Notes under the pieces: model-generated
Told to the model about the DNA's origin: nothing
The model's input: only the letters and a program-made list of their open reading frames with translations
Databases searched by the model: none
From: Diogma glabrata
Lineage: Eukaryota; Arthropoda; Insecta; Diptera; Cylindrotomidae
Direction: 5' to 3'
Assembly: GCA_963693315.1 (NCBI GenBank)
Contig: OY856187.1
Span: forward strand, 118,216,536-118,280,535
DNA length: 64,000 nucleotides
Made by a program: the position numbers and the translations under genes
In this document: piece after piece, positions 37,929 through 48,965 of the stretch
Layout: each line of letters opens with the position of its first letter
Position numbering within the stretch: the stretch's first letter is position 1

Positions 37929-39331
37929 GATAATGTAAATTTTTTGCTATCACCGCCCGCCTTGTGTTACTCATTACGTTTATGATCATTTTAAGTTTAA
38001 TTTAAGAAAGCAATTACATACTTCTACTTTTTGATAGTTTTTCGGTTTTCCCAAGTTTTGTTTAATTAGATTAATGAGGTTTCTTTTTAAGGAGATAATT
38101 GTCGTATGATTACTTGCAAGTATAATCTCTCTGAGGATAAATTTAATTCCAAACATTTAAGTAAAATATTAATTAAAAAAGAAAAAATTTTACAAATATA
38201 AATTTTAAATAGTGTATTGTTCTTAAAAATCAATAAATCATTAGTGATAGCTGCCTTGTAAAGCAACATAAATTGTTAGTAAAATGTAAAGTCAAGTTTA
38301 TTTAAACGGCGTCGTAAAGAAGTTTCAAGTGTTAAAATAGCCTAAATTCATTGTTTTATTTGTAGAAGTTACATTATACATACTGCTAAAAGAATCACCC
38401 CATTTATAAGAACTGCCTATCTTCATTACTAACTGATATTTTCCAACTCCTAAAATAAATCCGAGGTGGGAGGAGCTAGATCATGTCAAAAATCTTCACA
38501 AAAAAATCTCAATTTCCAGAAAAATCATATACAAAAAAATACAACTTTTGTAAAAAAAAGACATTTCATAATCAACTAACTGATATTTTCCAACTCTTAA
38601 AATAAGTCCGAGATGGGTGGAGCTAGATCATGTCAAAAAAACTTCACAAAAAAATCTCAATTTCGAGAAAAATCATATACAAATAAAATACAACTTTTGT
38701 CAAAAAAAGACATTTCATAATCAACTAACTGATATTTTCTAACTTCTAAAATAAGTCCGAGGTGGGGGGAGCTAGATATACCACGAAAACAACTTATATA
38801 TAAATCAATTATGTTGCAGAATTTAAATTATTCTTATAGTTAAAGTTTTTTTCCAAATTTTGAGTTTTAACTTTCTTTGGCAAAACTTGAATAACTGCAA
38901 ACTGCACCAATATTCGTATCTTTCAGCTTAAAAGAAAGAAAATTGACACTACTATAGGCTCCAAGAAATTAAAAAAAATTAGTGTCTTTATTTGTTCAAA
39001 ATTTATGGTATTGAAAATGGAAAATTTTTAGAAAAACGCGAATTTTTCGTAATTTTTCAACTTTTTTCGACTGTAACTTCCAGAATCCTTAATGGATTTT
39101 TACAAAATATAGCTCAAAATGTTTGTTAGTATATTTACTATGCACGTGTTTTATTAATATGTCTAATTTGTTTGTTTTGTAAAGTATGAGACCCGAAAAC
39201 CGAAACAACATTTTTGATCACCAAAAAAATTGGTTTTTCGGGAATATCTCAAAAACAAGAGCTAACCAAAAAAAATGAATATGATATTCGTGTTCAGGAG
39301 GTCCAAATCCATAAGAAAAGTTGGGTTTTAT
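37126..39331. repeat. Foldback element with about 485-bp inverted arms
   Basis: 37126-37610 and 38846-39331 are inverted copies with small differences. Examples are AATAAAACCCAACTTTTCTT and GTTTGGGTTTTCGGGTCTCA. The 1.2-kb centre holds T-rich sequence and three tandem units at 38420-38790. Nothing codes for a known protein. It is probably a non-autonomous foldback transposon. Confidence 0.75.
38420..38790. repeat. Three tandem units of about 130-145 bp
   Basis: CTGATATTTTCCAAC followed by TAAAATAAGTCCGAG and GAGCTAGAT recurs near 38426, 38579 and 38727. The third unit is cut short. It lies in the loop of the foldback element. Confidence 0.85.
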
Positions 39332-39377
39332 TCAGGGAGACAAAAAAAGTTTAAAATTTGTAAACTACACCTTTTCC

Positions 39378-39662
39378 AATTGTAATTCAGAAAGCGTCAA
39401 TTGTAGTTCAGATTAGTCAATTGTAATTCAGATTAGTCAATTGTTATTCAGAAAGCGTCAATTTTAATTGAGAAAACCACAATTACAATTCAGAAAGCGT
39501 CAATTGCGATTCAGATTAGTCAATTGTAATTCAGATTTGTCAATTGTATTTCAGAAAGCGTCAATTTTAATTTAGAAAACGCCAATTGTAATTCAGAAAG
39601 GGTCAATTGTAATTCAGGTTAGTCAATTGTAATTCAGAAAACGCTAATTGTAATTCAGAAAC
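39378..39662. repeat. Left array of 20-21 bp end repeats
   Basis: About 14 units of TCAATTGTAATTCAGA. The spacer alternates between AAGCG and TTAG types. These are likely transposase-binding or end-pairing sites, by inference. Confidence 0.88.
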
Positions 39663-39912
39663 AAAACACATTTTATTAACTTTATATTTTATTTTAGTAT
39701 AGCGAAAAATTGGGATGAAGTTCCGCGTATATACATAGTATGTCTTAGTATTTTTTTAAATAAATTACCGACCGACTACTATGTTATTCATTAACAAGGC
39801 GCTAGCTCAGGGAACTGTACAGTGTTGCATAGCACGAGCGCGATCGCTCCCGGTTATGGTGTTAGTTGCATGATCTATGTATAATATCTTCCAAGTAGTA
39901 GATCAATCTTTG

Positions 39913-40450
39913 TTACATTACGCCAGGACCTGCAACGTTTGGAACACGAATGTTGCTTTTGGCATACGATTTTCTTTTAGAGCAAATATTCTCAATGGGA
40001 TTTAGCATCGGAGAAAATGGTTCTAACCGCAAAAGAGAAGCTGGCGTACCATCGATCACTCTTTTGAATGACAAGGTGCGTTGTCCACAACAATCACAAA
40101 ATCTTCCAGTTGATTTCCCACATCTTGCCACTTTTGCATTAAAACAACTACCCAATCGTTTGCTAACTGGGCAGCAAATGAACCCTTTCTTCCATGTATA
40201 CGGTTCCTGTACTTGAAATTGCTCCAATTAAATGAATGTTATGACCTCTTGATGCTGGAAGGTGTTGTACTGTTCTTTTCCCAACTCTTGCACGGCCTCT
40301 CGTTCGACGATAAAACAAATTAAAATTTGTTTCATCCATCCAAACAACTTGTTTCCCTTGCTGTATGTATTTGTTCAAGGATTGTACGTATTCAGCTCGT
40401 TTTGTTTCGTTCGCGTCAGAATTCATTGTAACAGGTTCAACGTGTAATTG
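39913..40450 (-). pseudogene. Tc1/IS630-type DDE transposase, broken
   Basis: Three frames together give a DDE_3-type catalytic domain. The first aspartate is in VVWMDETNFNLF, followed by RRTRGRARVGKRTVQHLPAS and HLIGAISSTG. The second is in VIVVDNAPCHS (frame shifted near 40180). The final glutamate is in FSPMLNPIENICSK (shifted again near 40075). The end reads NIRVPNVAGPGV. Upstream the frame continues to QLHVEPVTMNSDAN before an insertion at about 40455. It cannot make a working enzyme. The SPxLNPIEN box distinguishes it from mariner. Confidence 0.85.
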
Positions 40451-40454
40451 TGTC

Positions 40455-40826
40455 GGTCAAATGACAAAAAATTACCATAATGTAACCGACGAAAACATCA
40501 TCTAATATCTGAAATATAACCACCATTATATCCGTCAAATTACCAAACATAACCAAAACGTAACCGACATAAATACCATCTAATAACTGAAATATTATAA
40601 CGTAATTGTGCCCGTCAAATTACTAAAATCAACTGAAAAGTAATTTAAATTATAACCATACGAAGGTTGAAATGTAACCGACACGGTTCTCGTTCGGTAA
40701 CACTTACCGCCTATTGTCTGACCAAAATAACAAATCAGTTACGTTACTACTTGTGCCCGATAACAGTTACCGGTAACATTTCGGTCTTTTTACGGTTACA
40801 AATAGTGAAATTGTCTGTCGGGTTAT
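40455..40826. mobile_element. Probable insertion in the Tc1-like transposase gene
   Basis: Transposase-like reading resumes only outside this interval. Inside, GTAACCGAC and GTTACCGGTAAC words recur. One end reads, in reverse, CCCGACAGACAATTTCAC, similar to the CCCGAC start at 33767. The other end is less clear. Confidence 0.4.
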
Positions 40827-40940
40827 GTGCCTATGGTCTTGCAATATAAAAACTCTGCAACACAGCTTTATGTAAATTATTTTTGTCAGTTTGTTCTTCT
40901 AAATTCATGGAACCCTCGACGAGCGAATTTTATTTCACTT
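40827..40940 (-). pseudogene. N-terminal transposase relic shared with 56290-56410
   Basis: On the minus strand this reads NSLVEGSMNLEEQTDKNNLH and then KAVLQSFYIARP. A diverged copy in the other orientation lies at 56290-56410, with conservative residue changes. It probably belongs to the N-terminal part of the same element's gene. I do not recognise a named domain. Confidence 0.45.
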
Positions 40941-40960
40941 GACCGGCTTTTCTTTATATC

Positions 40961-41253
40961 AATTGACGTTTTCTGAATTACAATTAACGTTTTCTGAATT
41001 ACAACTGACGTTTTCTGAATTACAATTCACTAATCTGAATTAAAATTGTCGTTTTCTGAATAACAATTGACTAATCTGAATTACAATTGATGTTTTCTGA
41101 ATTACATTTGGCCGTTTCTGAATTAGAATTGACTAATCTGAATTACAATTGACGGTTTCTGACTTACAATTGACTAATCTGAATCACAATTGACGCTTTC
41201 TGAATTAAAATTGACGCTTTCTGAATTAACATTGACGCTTTCTGAATTACGAT
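40961..41253. repeat. Right array of 20-21 bp end repeats
   Basis: About 14 units of TCTGAATTACAATTGA with alternating CGTTT and CTAA spacers. It is the mirror image of the left array at 39378-39662. Confidence 0.88.
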
Positions 41254-41267
41254 TGGAAAAGGTGTAG

Positions 41268-42230
41268 TGTAATTTACATTTTATTTTGCAAATATCTTTT
41301 GATGTCTAACAGATCTACCTCAGCGAAAAGGTTTCTTTGTGTAAATACGAGAGATCGAAAGTATGTTATGAAAACTAAAATACAAAATATTTTATTTAAA
41401 AAGACGCAGTTTTCCGTATAAATTCATAAACATTTAAATTTTCAAACCAGAGTTTACAATTTTACTTTATTTGAGCACTCATTTCAATAATGAAATAATA
41501 TTCAAAAATTAAAATGTTCATAATTTGAATATCGTTCTTACTCGTAAGAGCAACATTTTGGTTTTTTCGATTTTACTCCTTTGGAGCAGATTACATTTTC
41601 CTGTTCTTTCATTCGATTTGCAAAAGAACAAAATTAGTCCCTCTATGTCATCCTTTATATTCATTTTTTTAACAATACATGAATAATTGAACGAATCATT
41701 CGAAGCATTTTACGTTGGAAAGCATCAAATTTGAAGCAAAACTAAAAGTTTTGAGTATTTGAAAGAAAATACTTATTTCAATTTAGTAGCAAGAATGATA
41801 CTTTATTATTTTCACTCCTGTATGTGGGAGTGTTATATTTTTTTTAAGCTACGCACTCTGAAAGAACAAAGTAAAGGAGTGATATAAGAAGCGTTTCAAA
41901 CTCTGTTTAAAACACAGTTTAACTAGGTAGCTCAAAAGTAAAATTATTATTTTCTAATTTATAATTTTTTGCTCAATAAAGAACAAACAAAGTAAACAGC
42001 ATAAAAACTTTATCAATGGTATAGATTTGCAAAAGATAGAACGAGAGGTATAGTATACTGTATACCTCTTATACTTACAGAATACAGTAAAGATAGTAAT
42101 TATTTAGTAAAATTAAAATAAATTGTTTCAATTGTTTTGCAGTCTTTACTTGTGTAACAAAAGTTTTAAGCTACTATAGAAGGTAAATTTATGCTAATTT
42201 TTAAAATTATATTTAAAAAGTTCTCCTGCA
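41268..42230. other. Unassigned AT-rich sequence
   Basis: No repeat pairing or coding signal seen. Confidence 0.4.
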
Positions 42231-42930
42231 AATCAAGACGGATAGAAAACGTTTACGTAAATTCTCATACGATATTGAATTGGACTATCCTTTTATAAAA
42301 CAATCAAAATATAACGACGCAAAAGCTTATTGTATTACCAGTCGGGGTGAATTTGCAAATTAGCAGTGGACATTATGATATTAAAAGACATATATAGATA
42401 CGGATAAACATAAAAAAGCGTTGCTATAAGCCGCCAGCTCCAGTAGCTTAAACAAGTTTTGTTGTTATTTTGTATTCTTGTTGTTATTTAACATTGACAT
42501 AAAGTTAGTTGCAATTTACGCCGATAACACGAACACCAATTTTAGTAGTGTCACGTCAAGGGGTGAAAATTTAAAAGCAGGATAAACTACAATTTGAACC
42601 AGAGTGTATTGGGTATTGGATTCGCAGACCATATTCTAAATAATGCAATAAGAAATGCTGCTGATTTAAATGGCAGGGTTAAAAAAGTTTGGATATTTAA
42701 CTGTCTTTACTGGAGACGTTGAAGGAGTTCTGCGGCAAAAGTAATGTCGAACATAACCAACTTATTGGATACAGTGAAACTCGCTGGCTGGCGGTAATGC
42801 CAGCACTAGAAAGAATTTAGAAAATGTACGAACCACTGCAAGCACATTTCCTAACGGTTGAATGTCAAATTAAAATAAAAGAATTTTTTGAAGAATTAAA
42901 TAGTAAACAAATAGTAAAGGAAAGCATTAA
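42231..42930 (+). pseudogene. hAT-type (DUF4371-like) transposase relic
   Basis: Decayed frames read IELDYPFIKQSKYNDAKAYC and SGHYDIKRHI (a zinc-finger-like start), then, after stops, EFCGKSNVEHNQLIGYSETR followed by WLAVMPALERI and EPLQAHFL. The order and the SETRWLA(V/L)MPA-ER box match the domain seen in many hAT-derived and MYM-type zinc-finger proteins. It is unrelated in sequence to the hAT copies at 6.1 and 48.9 kb. It ends where the large palindrome starts, suggesting the palindrome inserted into it. Confidence 0.7.
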
Positions 42931-43933
42931 ATGAGCAATTTCACGCAAGTTCAGCAAATTTTTGGGAAATTTTGACTTGACCCCTTTTAATTTTGGTTAT
43001 TTTTTGTTTATAGATAGTCTTTGATAAATAAAAAATACAAGTTCTCTTAGAATTTTTTTTTTCGACCAGGGGTCTTCACAGGGTGCCCCTCAATTTTTTG
43101 TTATTTTGTGATGTGACTGCATTTTGACGAGCGATTGTAGAAAAACTACTGAATCTATTTTCATAAATGATACGTCGTTGAATAGGTATTAGAACAAAGT
43201 TTTTAAAAATGTACACTGTTAATTTTTTGAAATAATTTTTAACGGTGTAACATAAGAAAAAAACGGTGTAATTGAAAAAAAGATGGCATAGCCTCTTTTT
43301 TTTTTTTTTTTTTTTAAACTAAATTGAAGCTTATTTTATATCTAACCACTTGTGAAAGTTGAGGACACGCGTTATTTTTTGTTTTAAAGATAAAATTCGT
43401 TGTGCATATGACTGTCGGGAATCAGTTTTTTTTGTTCTGAAGGAAAATTATAAAAATGGCGTTATAAACTAAGAGATATTTTTTTTATGTTAAATATCAA
43501 ATATTTTATTATTAGATGAACTTTTTAAAATATTATAAAAATTATATATGTAGTACAATAAATAAAATAAATACAATTGTTAAAAATGATTTACTTAGTT
43601 TACAAACAGAAGTTTCTTTTGAATAGGAAAGCACTTCTGCAATTATTTTCTTTGTATTAGATGGCATAAAAAATGAAATGTTTATTTATCACTTTTAGTA
43701 ATCACTTGTCACTCTTATAAAAAATAATTTGACAGTCTTGACTGCAAACGAAAAAGCCGTATAAACAACTAAATCTATTTAGGAACTTTTGACTGGAGAA
43801 GTATTATGTTATTATGGAATCATAAAGTAAAAGATTGTTTTTCAACATTAAATTACAAATATTTTATTATTGAATAAACTTTTTAAAATATCATACAAAT
43901 TATATATGTGAAAATAAATATAGTTATTAAAAA

Positions 43934-44329
43934 TTATTTACTTATTTTACATTCAAAAGTTTCTTTTGAGTTGGAAAACATTTTTGCATTTATTGTCTTA
44001 GTATCTACTGGTACAAAAGAATGAAATTTTTGAGTTCCACTTATAGTAATCGCATTTTTATATCGATTTTGTAATTTTTCTTTTGTTAATTGATATTCAT
44101 TTTTATCGGCGTATCCAAAGTTCATAGTAGATTCCCATTTTAAAGCCCATTCGAAAAGTTTTTTTGGTGTATCAATAATATTATCTTCGCTCGCCATACT
44201 ATAACGGTGTGCAGCACGCTTCAGTGTACCACCAATTCCATCACAAGGTCCCTTTCCATGGCTGGTAGCATGAAAATGCCATTCAGCGTCAACCTTAAAG
44301 TCTTCTTTATGGTGGCATAAGTTAATTAG
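43934..44329 (-). CDS. Conserved ATSHGKGPCDGIGG-type protein fragment, left arm
   Basis: Open for 131 codons from just after a stop upstream of 44329, with the first ATG at 44197 (87 residues, MASEDN..). The frame before that ATG holds the strongest signal: NLCHHKEDFKVDAEWHF and then ATSHGKGPCDGIGGTLKR, rich in His, Cys and Gly. I recall this signature from uncharacterised, repeated arthropod and cnidarian proteins, probably transposon-linked, but cannot name a family. This arm extends through the palindrome hinge (HHKED), so it is probably the original copy. It is a fragment lacking its N-terminus. Function unknown. Confidence 0.6.
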   Translation of the reverse strand, partial: LINLCHHKEDFKVDAEWHFHATSHGKGPCDGIGGTLKRAAHRYSMASEDNIIDTPKKLFEWALKWESTMNFGYADKNEYQLTKEKLQNRYKNAITISGTQKFHSFVPVDTKTINAKMFSNSKETFECKISK

Positions 44330-44333
44330 TTAA

Positions 44334-44699
44334 TTTAAGGTTGACGCTGAATGGCATTTTCATGCTACCAGCCATGGAAAGGGACCTTGTGATGGAATTG
44401 GTGGTACACTGAAGCGTGCTGCACACCGTTATAGTATGGCGAGCGAAGATAATATTATTGATACACCAAAAAAACTTTTCGAATGGGCTTTAAAATGGGA
44501 ATCTACCATGAACTTTGGATACGCCGATAAAAATGAATATCAATTAACAAAAGAAAAATTACAAAATCGATATAAAAATGCGATTACTATAAGTGGAACT
44601 CAAAAATTTCATTCTTTTGTACCAGTAGATACTAAGACAATAAATGCAAAAATGTTTTCCAACTCAAAAGAAACTTTTGAATGTAAAATAAGTAAATAA
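44334..44699 (+). CDS. Conserved ATSHGKGPCDGIGG-type protein fragment, right arm
   Basis: Mirror copy of the left-arm ORF. The 87 residues from ATG 44436 are identical. Upstream the frame is open only to FKVDAEW, preceded directly by a TAA at 44331-44333, because the arm starts there. It therefore lacks the HHKED part seen in the left arm. This suggests an inverted duplication starting inside the coding sequence. Identity over 87 residues implies recent duplication or arm-to-arm gene conversion. Confidence 0.6.
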   Translation, partial: FKVDAEWHFHATSHGKGPCDGIGGTLKRAAHRYSMASEDNIIDTPKKLFEWALKWESTMNFGYADKNEYQLTKEKLQNRYKNAITISGTQKFHSFVPVDTKTINAKMFSNSKETFECKISK

Positions 44700-45708
44700 T
44701 TTTTAATAACTATATTTATTTTCACATATATAATTTGTATGATATTTTAAAAAGTTTATTCAATAATAAAATATTTGTAATTTAATGTTGAAAAACAATC
44801 TTTTACTTTATGATTCCATAATAACATAATACGAACATAATACTTCTCCAGTCAAAAGTTCCTAAATAGATTTAGTTGTTTATACGGCTTTTTCGTTTGC
44901 AGTCAAGACTGTCAAATTATTTTTTATAAGAGTGACAAGTGATTACTGAAAGTGATAAATAAACATTTCATTTTCTATGCCATCTAATACAAAGAAAATA
45001 ATTGCAGAAGTGCTTTCCTATTCAAAAGAAACTTCTGTTTGTAAAATAAGTAAATCATTTTTAACAGTTGGATTTATTTTATTTATTGTACTACATATAT
45101 AATTTTTATAATATTTTAAAAAGTTCATCTAATAATAAAATATTTGATATTTAACATAAAAAAAATATCTCTTAGTTTATAACGCCATTTTTATAATTTT
45201 CCTTCAGCACAAAAAAAACTGATTCCCGACAGTCATATGCACAACGAATTTTATCTTTAAAACAAAAAATAACGCGTGTCTTCAACTTTCACAAGTGGTT
45301 AGATATAAAATAAGCTTCAATTTAGTTTAAAAAAAAAAAAAAAAAAAAGAGGCTATGCCATCTTTTTTTCAATTACACCGTTTTTTTCTTATGTTACACC
45401 GTTAAAAATTATTTCAAAAAATTAACAGTGTACATTTTTAAAAACTTTGTTCTAATACCTATTCAACGACATATCATTTATGAAAATCGATTCAGTAGTT
45501 TTTCTATAATCGCTCGTCAAAATGCAGTCACATCACAAAATAACAAAAAATTGAGGGGCACCCTGTGAAGACCCCTGGTCGAAAAAAAAAATTCTAAGAG
45601 AACTTGTATTTTTTATTTATCAAAGACTATCTATAAACAAAAAATTATCAAAATTAAAAGGGGTCAACTCAAAACGTTGTTGAATCTTCGTGAAATTGCT
45701 CAAATAGT

Positions 45709-47364
45709 AAATTTATGCACAATCTAGTTAGCACATTTTCACCGTTCCACTTTCTCGCAATAGAAATTCTAATTAGTTAGTATTTGGAAGAATGTTTGCA
45801 TTTTGTCCTACGTTTTAACGATTTGGCTTTGGTCAGTTTAAGCTACATTCTCTTTATATTTATATATAATCTAAGATTTTAACCCTTGCTTGTCTGGTGC
45901 CTTGATTTAAATTACTAGGTTTTCATTAAATTTTCGCGCGATAAAGTTTTCTTTTGTTATTAAATAGATAATACTTTAAATTGTAGGAAAATTGTAAATT
46001 CGCTGTGGTAACAGTCAATAATCAATTTGCAATAAACTTATGCTCAAAAGTAGGAACACGTTTACTTTAATTAAGTCTTGCTAAACAATCTAGTTTCCAA
46101 GGAATCCATTTAAAAACCTATAACTCCTTATTTGGCGCTAATTTTGTATTTCCATATAAAAAAAGGATTAGGTTCAAATTTTGTCCGGGTCTGGCATTTT
46201 AAAAGTGTGGAGATTTTATTATGATCTGTTCTTTTTAAAGGTTCAGTCACTGGTAAATTATGCTACATTGTGATAATTTATTAAACAACAATAGTTGGTC
46301 AATTTTTGTGTAAAATTATGATTAATTGCAAGCAGTTTGGTATGTCGATCTATATATATATATATATTACATATTTCTTAAAACTGGTCTGTTCATAATT
46401 CTTTACTGCAAACATTTATGTCTTTGAAATATAGGAATTTGACGTTAGCATATCCATGGTTCTTATAATAAGTTAATAATCTTTAACGAACTTAGAGTCT
46501 AGACGGACTATATAATGGAATACAAGACGCTGAAAGTTTCTAAGAAGTGCATAGATAAATCTTTATTACCTACATGCCACGATATTACGGTTTATTAGTA
46601 AATCAAAAATCGAAATAAAATTGAATTACCATTTAATTGCAGAGTTTAAATGAAGTAATAACACAATAGTACAACAAATACAATAGTCTATAGTTTATGT
46701 TTCTGTTAAACAACTTCCCCTTGCATAAAAGTTCCATATACAATTTACCTCTCAACAACCGTTATGGTTAAATCTATTTTCTAATTTATTTCAAACATTA
46801 ATTAAACCATTAAATGTAGAAAAAATAGATTATCTAACCAAAAAGACATGCAACACTCTAATCTCTGTCGTATTATTACATTTCTGTTGTTTGCCTCTTA
46901 AAAATAATAAATTTCAATTTTTGGAAATGGGTGTTCCTGTTGTCTCAATCTATCAGTGTCAACAGTTTATTAATTTTGTGGATTTCGGTATGTATTTGCT
47001 TTATTTATTTATAAATTTTTTTTTCTCAATTTTCCTAAACAAATTAAGTGAAAATATTCAAACCGTATTCGAAATTCTCAAGAGACAATTTTAAATCTAA
47101 TTCCAAAATAAGAACTACTTAATGTTAATCCCTTGAAAACGTGTGATTTGTAGTTTTTCGAAAATTTATTTTTAATAATCAAAAACTTCCAAATTTAGAA
47201 ACTATAAAAATTAAATATTTTTTTAAGATCTGTGATTTGTTTTTCTTTATTTTAATTTAACAGATTTACTTATTTTATGATTTATTTTGGTAGAGATTAA
47301 AGAATAATTTAAAAAAGAAGGAGGTTATGTGTTTCACTTGGGTTTTTTTTTTATGTCTATTGAT
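45709..47364. other. Unassigned AT-rich sequence
   Basis: 45835-45870 resembles the end region of the ATGCCCGATTT element (TCTTTATATTTATATATAAT). 46350-46366 is a short TA run. No coding sequence is recognised. The frame at 46891-47094 looks random. Confidence 0.4.
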
Positions 47365-48130
47365 GTTTGTTCACCGATTTCTCAAAAACGGCTCATTCGA
47401 TTTTAATGATTTAAATTGTATTCTATCTAAGTAGATGCCGAGATGGTCTCATATTTTTTTCTATGACGTAAAAAATACCCGTTTTCTAGAAAAACGAAAA
47501 AACTGTGTTTTTTTGAAAAATGTTGAAGTATGTTTGTTTACCGATTTCTCAAAAACGGCTCGTACGATTTGAATGATTTAAATTGCATTCTATTAAGATT
47601 GTTTTGGAGGTTAATCTGCATTTTTTTCTATGACGTGAAAAATACAGTAAATTGGAAAAAGCTGTTTTTTTAATGCCTGTTCACCGATTTCTCAAAAACG
47701 ACTCATTCGATTTGGATGATTTAAATTGTATTCGATTGAGATAAATGCCGAAGTGGTCCCATGTTTTTTTCTATGCCGCAAAAAATATCGTATTTCAGAA
47801 AATTGAAAAATCTGTATTTTTCTATATATATTCATCGATTTCTCATAAACGGCTCATTCGATTTGAATGGTTTTAATTGTATTCTATTTGAGTGGATTTC
47901 GAGAAAGTCTCGTATATTTTTCTAATACGCAAAAAATACCGCTTTTCAGAAAATTGAAAAAACCTGTATTTTTTATGTATTTTCGTCGATTTCTTCGAAA
48001 CCGCTTATTGTATTTGTAGTTTTTGTATTTGGATGGTTTGAGCTGTATTATATTGCTTTAGATTTCGAGTTGGTCCAATATAATTTTCTATGACAGGAAA
48101 TTTACCCTTTTTTTCTCAAAATATCGAGAA
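47365..48130. repeat. Degenerate tandem array, unit about 155 bp
   Basis: ACCGATTTCTCAAAAACGGC followed by TCATTCGATTT and GATTTAAATTGTATTCTAT recurs near 47373, 47539, 47683, 47831 and, weakly, 47983. Units become more diverged toward the right. There is no open frame through the array. Confidence 0.85.
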
Positions 48131-48237
48131 AAAAAATTTGATTACTTGATTGTCATTGATGAATACATTCCGAGACTTAGTTATTACTTCAAAAACGCCT
48201 TTTTAACCGACATTTGGGTATAAAACCAAACTAAAAA

Positions 48238-48840
48238 TGAAAAAATAAAAAACTTTAAAAAAAAAATAGAAACGATTTCAAAAAACACAAAAATGTGAAA
48301 AATAACTCAATTGTGACTTTAGAGACAAAAATACAGCTAACTATTGATTTATTTAATTTAATTATATTTAACTACAGACAAAAAAAAATTACGGTTTTAA
48401 ACAAAGTTATTATATTATAGAATTTATTTATTATTATAATTATTGCAATTACTATAGTTGTTACAATAGTTTTTATATTATAAAAGTTATTTTTAGCACA
48501 AAACTGTTCGAAGTCGGTGCCAAATTGACGAAAAACTGACTAACATGTCATCGGCTTGGCACCGATTTCCAACAGTTTTCTGCTACAAATAACTTTTATA
48601 ATGTAATAACTATTGTAACAACTATAATAATTGTGATAATTATAATAATAAATAAATTCTATAATATAATAACTTTGTTTAAAACCGTAATTTTTTTTTG
48701 TCTGTAGTTAAATATAATTAAATTAAATAAATCAATAGTTAGCTGTATTTTTGTCTCTAAAGTCACAATTGAGTTATTTTTCACTTTTTTGTGTTTGTTG
48801 AAGTCGGTTCTATTTTTTTTTTAAAAGTTTTTTATTTTTT
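48238..48840. repeat. 600-bp hairpin (inverted repeat)
   Basis: 48238-48520 pairs with about 48560-48840: for instance AATAACTCAATTGTGACTTT at 48300 and its reverse at 48761-48780. The arms appear well over 90% identical. A second small stem with GTCGGTGCCAA and TTGGCACCGA lies near the tip. The right end is two bases from the target duplication of hAT copy 2. Possibly a foldback MITE. Confidence 0.85.
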
Positions 48841-48965
48841 ATTATGTATGCAGTGGCGTAGCTAGCATGGGTGGCACCCGGGGCGGATATTATGGTGTCA
48901 CCCCAAAAATAAAAACTGTCAATAATAATAAAAAGCCGATAAACGTAATTTATAATTTTTTTTAA

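Larger units (their letters stand above)
39365..41267 (-). mobile_element. Tc1/IS630-like element with iterated 20-21 bp end repeats
   Basis: The outer ends CTACACCTTTTCCAAT are inverted. Each end is followed by about 14 tandem units of CAATTGTAATTCAGA plus a short spacer, in opposite orientation at the two ends. A broken transposase gene lies between them on the minus strand. An insertion of about 370 bp (about 40455-40826) interrupts the upstream part. Confidence 0.8.
42932..45708. repeat. 2.77-kb near-perfect palindrome
   Basis: The left arm 42932-44299 and right arm 44334-45708 are inverted copies. Paired coordinates sum to 88633 near the centre and 88644 near the outer end, so there is a net indel of only about 11 bp. 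Scattered base differences exist. The outer ends read GAGCAATTTCACG. The unpaired centre is 34 bp. Both arms encode the same 87-residue frame. Between the two ORFs and the ends lie A/T tracts and an element-like segment with no other coding sequence. Confidence 0.92.
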
